16,937 bases of DNA from Desulfobulbaceae bacterium UBA2262 (GTDB lineage: Bacteria; Desulfobacterota; Desulfobulbia; Desulfobulbales; Desulfurivibrionaceae), in NCBI GenBank assembly GCA_002347185.1, contig DDXK01000016.1, positions 480-17,416 on the forward strand, written 5' to 3'. Positions 14,221-16,937 of the stretch are shown in pieces. The notes under the pieces are model-generated. The model ran no database searches and was not told the DNA's origin. It saw only the letters and a list, made by a program, of their open reading frames with translations. Made by a program: the position numbers and the translations under genes. The stretch's first letter is position 1. Each line of letters starts with the position of its first letter.

Positions 14221-14733
14221 TTACAACAAATTATTATAGTGATTGGCCCGGCAGATGGCCACGGCCAGAGCGTCGGCCGCATCCTGGCTGGGCGAGGCGG
14301 AAAGCTTGAGGAGGATGCGCACCATCTGCTGCACCTGCTCCTTGGGGGCCTGCCCGTAGCCGGCAACCGCCTGCTTCACCACCCGCGGGCTGAACTCGGC
14401 CACCGGCAGCTCTCCCTGCATGGCAGCCAGAATCAATACCCCCCGGGCATGGCCGAGCTTCAAGGCGGAGCGCGGATTGACCGCGGTGAAGATATCCTCC
14501 ACCCCCACCAGCTGCGGGCGGTGCCGGGCGATCACCTCGCGGATCCCTTCGTAGATCTCCTTGAGCCGTTCCGGGAAGGGCGTTTTTTCCGAGGTCCGGA
14601 TCACCCCGCAGGAAACAAAGGTGAGCGCGGCGCCCTGCTTGTCGATCACCCCGTAGCCCGTGGCCCGCGATCCGGGGTCGATCCCGAGGATCCGGACGGC
14701 CTCGCCGCCGGCCTTTCTCTTCGCGAGCACCAT
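14221..14733 (-). CDS. ruvC: Crossover junction endodeoxyribonuclease RuvC
   Basis: This 170-residue dimeric nuclease cuts Holliday junctions after RuvAB migration. The RNase H-like active site is complete: Asp19 in GIDPG, Glu79 in GVEDIF, and Asp151/Asp154 in SQDAADALAVAICR. The N-terminus has about 12 residues before the conserved first strand, slightly more than usual, but no better start codon follows. The ATG is 4 bases after the yebC stop. The 54-base gap to ruvA shows no obvious terminator. Confidence 0.95.
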   Translation of the reverse strand: MVLAKRKAGGEAVRILGIDPGSRATGYGVIDKQGAALTFVSCGVIRTSEKTPFPERLKEIYEGIREVIARHRPQLVGVEDIFTAVNPRSALKLGHARGVLILAAMQGELPVAEFSPRVVKQAVAGYGQAPKEQVQQMVRILLKLSASPSQDAADALAVAICRANHYNNLL

Positions 14734-14737
14734 GCCT

Positions 14738-15487
14738 TTAGGAGATCTTCTCCATCAGGGCGTCTGGGATGTCGAAGTTGGCATGCACCTTCTGCACGTC
14801 GTCGTTATCTTCCAGGTTGTCGATGAGCTTCATCAGCTGGATGGCGGTCTTTTCGTCGGCCACCTCCACGGTGTTTTTCGGGATCATGGAGATGGAGGCC
14901 TCGATGAAGGTCACCCCGGCATTTTCCAGGACCTCCCGCACCGCATTGAAATCGTCCGGCGCGGTCAGCACCTGAAACACGCCGTCCTCCTCGACCACGT
15001 CTTCGGCCCCGGCATCCAGGGCGAGCTCCATGAGCTTGTCCTCGTCGATCACACCCTTTTCCACCAGCATGGAGCCCTTTTTATCGAACATGTAGGAGAC
15101 ACAGCCGCTCTCCCCCATGTTGCCGCCGGACTTGCTGAAAAAGAAGCGGACCTCGCCCACGGTGCGGTTCCGGTTGTCGGTCATGCACTCGACCAGCATG
15201 GCCACCCCGCCTGGCCCGTAGCCCTCGTAGGTGATCTCTTCGTAATTGACCCCGTCCATGCCGCCGGTACCCTTCTTGATGGCGCGCTCGATATTGTCCT
15301 TGGGCATGTTCACCGCTCGTGCCGCGGCAATGCCGGCGCGCAGACGGGGATTGGCCTCGGCGTCGCCTCCGCCCATACGGGCGGCCACGGAAATTTCCTT
15401 GGCGAGCTTGGTGAATATCTTGCCGCGTTTGGCATCCTGGGCGCCCTTGCGGTGCTTGGTGTTAGCCCATTTTGAATGTCCAGCCAT
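14738..15487 (-). CDS. yebC: YebC/PmpR family protein
   Basis: A 249-residue cytoplasmic protein of the YebC/TACO1 family, with the universal start MAGHSKWANTKHRKG and the segment RAVNMPKDNIERAIKKGTGG. Length and three-domain layout are standard. The family has long been called a transcriptional regulator; more recent work on homologues supports a role on the ribosome in easing translation of difficult (proline-rich) stretches. I cannot tell which applies here. AAGGAG (15494-15499) lies 6 bases upstream of the ATG and abuts a heptad repeat. The gene heads the yebC-ruvCAB cluster, an arrangement widely shared among bacteria. Confidence 0.95.
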   Translation of the reverse strand: MAGHSKWANTKHRKGAQDAKRGKIFTKLAKEISVAARMGGGDAEANPRLRAGIAAARAVNMPKDNIERAIKKGTGGMDGVNYEEITYEGYGPGGVAMLVECMTDNRNRTVGEVRFFFSKSGGNMGESGCVSYMFDKKGSMLVEKGVIDEDKLMELALDAGAEDVVEEDGVFQVLTAPDDFNAVREVLENAGVTFIEASISMIPKNTVEVADEKTAIQLMKLIDNLEDNDDVQKVHANFDIPDALMEKIS

Positions 15488-15498
15488 GGAGTACTCCT

Positions 15499-15568
15499 TG
15501 CAAATTAAAAATTAAAAATTAAAAATGCAAAATCGAGGGGCCATTCTGCATTTTTCATTCTTCATTCC
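15499..15568. repeat. Ten-unit array on a strict 7-base period between rlmE and yebC
   Basis: Read on the plus strand in one register, the array holds TGCAAAT, three TAAAAAT (15506-15526), GCAAAAT, CGAGGGG, CCATTCT, GCATTTT, TCATTCT and TCATTCC. Most units follow the loose form xxATTxT or TAAAAAT. The right-hand units overlap the last codons and stop of rlmE, and the left end abuts the yebC Shine-Dalgarno. The pattern resembles short tandemly repeated heptamers described in other bacteria. Confidence 0.6.
15521..15555 (-). terminator. AT-rich hairpin after rlmE, possible weak terminator
   Basis: AAAAATGCA (15521-15529) is the perfect complement of TGCATTTTT (15547-15555), forming a 9-base stem with a 17-base loop. 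On the minus strand it follows the rlmE stop and is trailed by T-rich DNA. The stem is weak (two G-C pairs), so it may attenuate rather than end transcription into yebC. Confidence 0.35.
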
Positions 15569-16166
15569 ACATTTTCTTCAATCCCAGGCCCAGCACGAAG
15601 ACCTCGCGGCTTTCGCTTCTGGAGCTCTTGGGCTTCACTATCTTCGTGGTCTTGAAGCGCCTGCGCACCTCGTCGACAAACTCCTTGAAATCCTCGCCCT
15701 CAAAGACCTTGCAGTAAAAGTTGCCGCTCTCCTTCAGCAGCTCCCCGGCCACTTCGAGAACCATCCGGGACAGGGCCAGAGACTGCTGCTGATCCGCCCA
15801 TTTGTTGCCGGTGGTCCGCGGCGCCATGTCGCTGATGATTACGTCGTAGAGGGGACAAAGCTCGCGGATCTTCGTCCGTACCCCCTCCTCCATGACGTCG
15901 CCGTGCAGGAAGATGAATCTGGCGCTGTTGCCCTTGGTCCGGACCTGGCCGAAATTGAGGTCAACGCCGACCACCAGCCCCTGGGGGCCGATGACCTGGG
16001 CCGCATACATGGACCAGCTTCCGGGCTGGCAACCCAGATCAAGGATCTTGTCGCCCTTCTTGAGGAGGTGGTGCTTCTCCTGCGCCTCCTCGAGCTTGTA
16101 GACCGAACGGGCAGGGTAGCCTTCCTTCTTCGCCTTTTTGAAATAATAATCCTGAACTTCCTTCAC
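15555..16166 (-). CDS. rlmE: 23S rRNA (uridine(2552)-2'-O)-methyltransferase RlmE (FtsJ/RrmJ)
   Basis: This cytoplasmic enzyme methylates the 2'-OH of U2552 in the A-loop of 23S rRNA during late 50S assembly. The catalytic tetrad is visible: Lys24 (SVYKL), Asp113 (ISDMAP), Lys153 (FYCKVFEG) and Glu188 (SREVF). SAM motif I is DLGCQPGSW at 43-51. I place the start at GTG 16166 (203 residues; MKEVQDYYFKKAKKEGYPARS is the form I know from related bacteria). The frame is open up to a GTG at 16226, which would add 20 residues; that start lies only about 7 bases after the predicted transcription start. Neither start has a strong Shine-Dalgarno. The final codons lie inside the heptad repeat. Confidence 0.88.
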   Translation of the reverse strand: MKEVQDYYFKKAKKEGYPARSVYKLEEAQEKHHLLKKGDKILDLGCQPGSWSMYAAQVIGPQGLVVGVDLNFGQVRTKGNSARFIFLHGDVMEEGVRTKIRELCPLYDVIISDMAPRTTGNKWADQQQSLALSRMVLEVAGELLKESGNFYCKVFEGEDFKEFVDEVRRRFKTTKIVKPKSSRSESREVFVLGLGLKKMWNEE

Positions 16167-16239
16167 AGGCCCGCCGTCGGTTGGGTGTCTGGGAATGCGG
16201 GCAGTCCGGCACAGGATCGACACCACCCAAAAAGGTTAA

Positions 16240-16268
16240 TATCTAGCCAATTTATCAAAGTTTGACAA
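16240..16268 (-). promoter_or_regulatory. Possible promoter upstream of rlmE
   Basis: On the minus strand TTGTCA (16263-16268, 5 of 6 matches to the -35 consensus) is followed after 17 bases by TAGATA (16240-16245, 3 of 6 matches to the -10). This is the only AT-rich gap between rsmI and rlmE. It could drive rlmE-yebC-ruvCAB. Confidence 0.35.
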
Positions 16269-16298
16269 GAGGAAAGCAGGGAAAGAACAAGGAGCCAA

Positions 16299-16319
16299 GG
16301 GGGGGGATCCCCCTTTTTT
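16299..16319. other. G8-AT-C5-T6 tract downstream of rsmI
   Basis: Eight G, then AT, five C and six T. It contains the palindrome GGGGGATCCCCC, which could fold as a short stem with a GATC loop. The T run is on the plus strand, where no gene ends; on the minus strand, where rsmI ends, the stem is followed by CCCTTGG and not by T. It is therefore a poor terminator for rsmI. The homopolymers are also prone to sequencing error. Confidence 0.4.
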
Positions 16320-16937
16320 CATGACCGCCTGCCATCGCGCGCCTGGGCCCAGACCGCCAGGGCCTTCCGATACACTTCGGCGCGGGGGAGGCTCAGGTCG
16401 CCGGCAATCCGCTGCACGGCATCCTTCATGGAGAGTCCCGACTCATTTCTGTACCAGAGAAGCAGCTCCTCAAGACTCCCGGCTTCCGGCACGACGGCCG
16501 ACTGCGCCCCTTCGACAAGAACGACAAATTCGCCCTTGATCTCATCGTGCCGCTTAAGGTCAGCGAGAATGCTTTCCAGGTCGCCCCTGCCGATCTCTTC
16601 ATGGATCTTGGTGAGCTCCCTGGCCACCACCGCGCTCCGCTTGCCCCAGGCCGCAAGACAATCGGCCAGGCTGGCCAGGATGCGGCGGGGCGACTCGTAA
16701 AAAACGAGGCTGCGCGGCTCGGCCGCCAGGGAGCGCAGCAGCTTGCGCCGCTCCGAACCCTTTGCCGGCAGAAAGCCGAGAAAAAGATGCCCAGGTTCGG
16801 CAAAACCGGAAACACTGAGGCAGGCCGTCAGGGCGGAAGGCCCGGGGACGGGCACCACGGGAACCCCTCCGGCATGAGCCTCCCGGACAAGGAAGGAGCC
16901 GGGATCGGAGATGCCGGGAGTGCCGGCATCGGAAACC
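16319..16937 (-). CDS. rsmI: 16S rRNA (cytidine(1402)-2'-O)-methyltransferase RsmI, 5' end outside window
   Basis: The 205 visible residues are the C-terminal three quarters of RsmI, which 2'-O-methylates C1402 in the decoding centre of 16S rRNA. At the window edge stands the tetrapyrrole-methylase-fold motif SDAGTPGISDPG, followed by PVPGPSA, FLGFLPAKG, and FYESPRR, all diagnostic for the family. The C-terminal 45 residues (LLLWYRNESGLSMKDAVQRI) form the family's small helical domain. The stop TGA is at 16319-16321. About 75-80 N-terminal residues should lie beyond base 16937. An rlmE gene follows 150 bases later in the same direction. Confidence 0.94.
   Translation of the reverse strand, partial: VSDAGTPGISDPGSFLVREAHAGGVPVVPVPGPSALTACLSVSGFAEPGHLFLGFLPAKGSERRKLLRSLAAEPRSLVFYESPRRILASLADCLAAWGKRSAVVARELTKIHEEIGRGDLESILADLKRHDEIKGEFVVLVEGAQSAVVPEAGSLEELLLWYRNESGLSMKDAVQRIAGDLSLPRAEVYRKALAVWAQARDGRRS

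Noticed and set aside
15499..15568. CRISPR array
   Set aside because: The repeats are 7 bases long with no unique spacers between them, so this is a heptamer array.

Overview
The window reads as a bacterial chromosome segment of roughly 55-62% GC. It probably comes from one or two Desulfobacterota-type anaerobes: a Geobacter-like left end and a Desulfobulbales-like remainder. The taxonomy is my inference from gene content, protein style and codon use, not from a search. It is almost entirely coding. I see no insertion sequence, prophage, CRISPR array, toxin-antitoxin or defence locus.

Layout. (1) Bases 1-1886 hold the 5' end of a tRNA gene (minus strand), then coaE (dephospho-CoA kinase) and a THUMP/RlmL-type rRNA methyltransferase, which overlap by 4 bases. 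(2) Bases 1878-3215 (minus) encode a sigma-54 activator with a pseudo-receiver domain. It is convergent with the methyltransferase. (3) Bases 3216-3411 are an AT-rich divergent spacer carrying a consensus-like promoter. (4) Bases 3412-7860 (plus) form a cell-envelope and division block: ftsE, ftsX, an EnvC-like inactive LytM factor, and a CtpA-type S41 protease. (5) A bidirectional terminator at 7887-7918 ends that block and also encodes the last codons of the facing gene. (6) Bases 7901-16937 (minus) form a long, tightly packed gene train. In transcription order it is rsmI (cut by the window edge), rlmE, yebC, ruvC, ruvA, ruvB, panB, motA, motB, a PilZ protein, and fumarase alpha and beta.

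How the genes work together. FtsE and FtsX are the ATPase and membrane parts of the division-site complex that controls cell-wall hydrolysis through EnvC. Here the predicted effector sits directly behind them, followed by a periplasmic protease. YebC and RuvCAB form a common translation/recombination cluster. PomA/PomB-like stator genes followed by a c-di-GMP-receptor-like PilZ gene suggest a motor plus its regulator. The two fumarase subunits make one Fe-S enzyme.

Most of the window is conserved housekeeping content, and I do not see a clearly undescribed system. The points most worth a second look are: a change in codon use inside the sigma-54 activator gene, which could mark a recombination or assembly junction; the loss of all phosphorylation residues in that activator's receiver; the PilZ protein with a helical insertion beside the stator genes; and two intergenic elements built on a strict 7-base period that touch the ends of genes.
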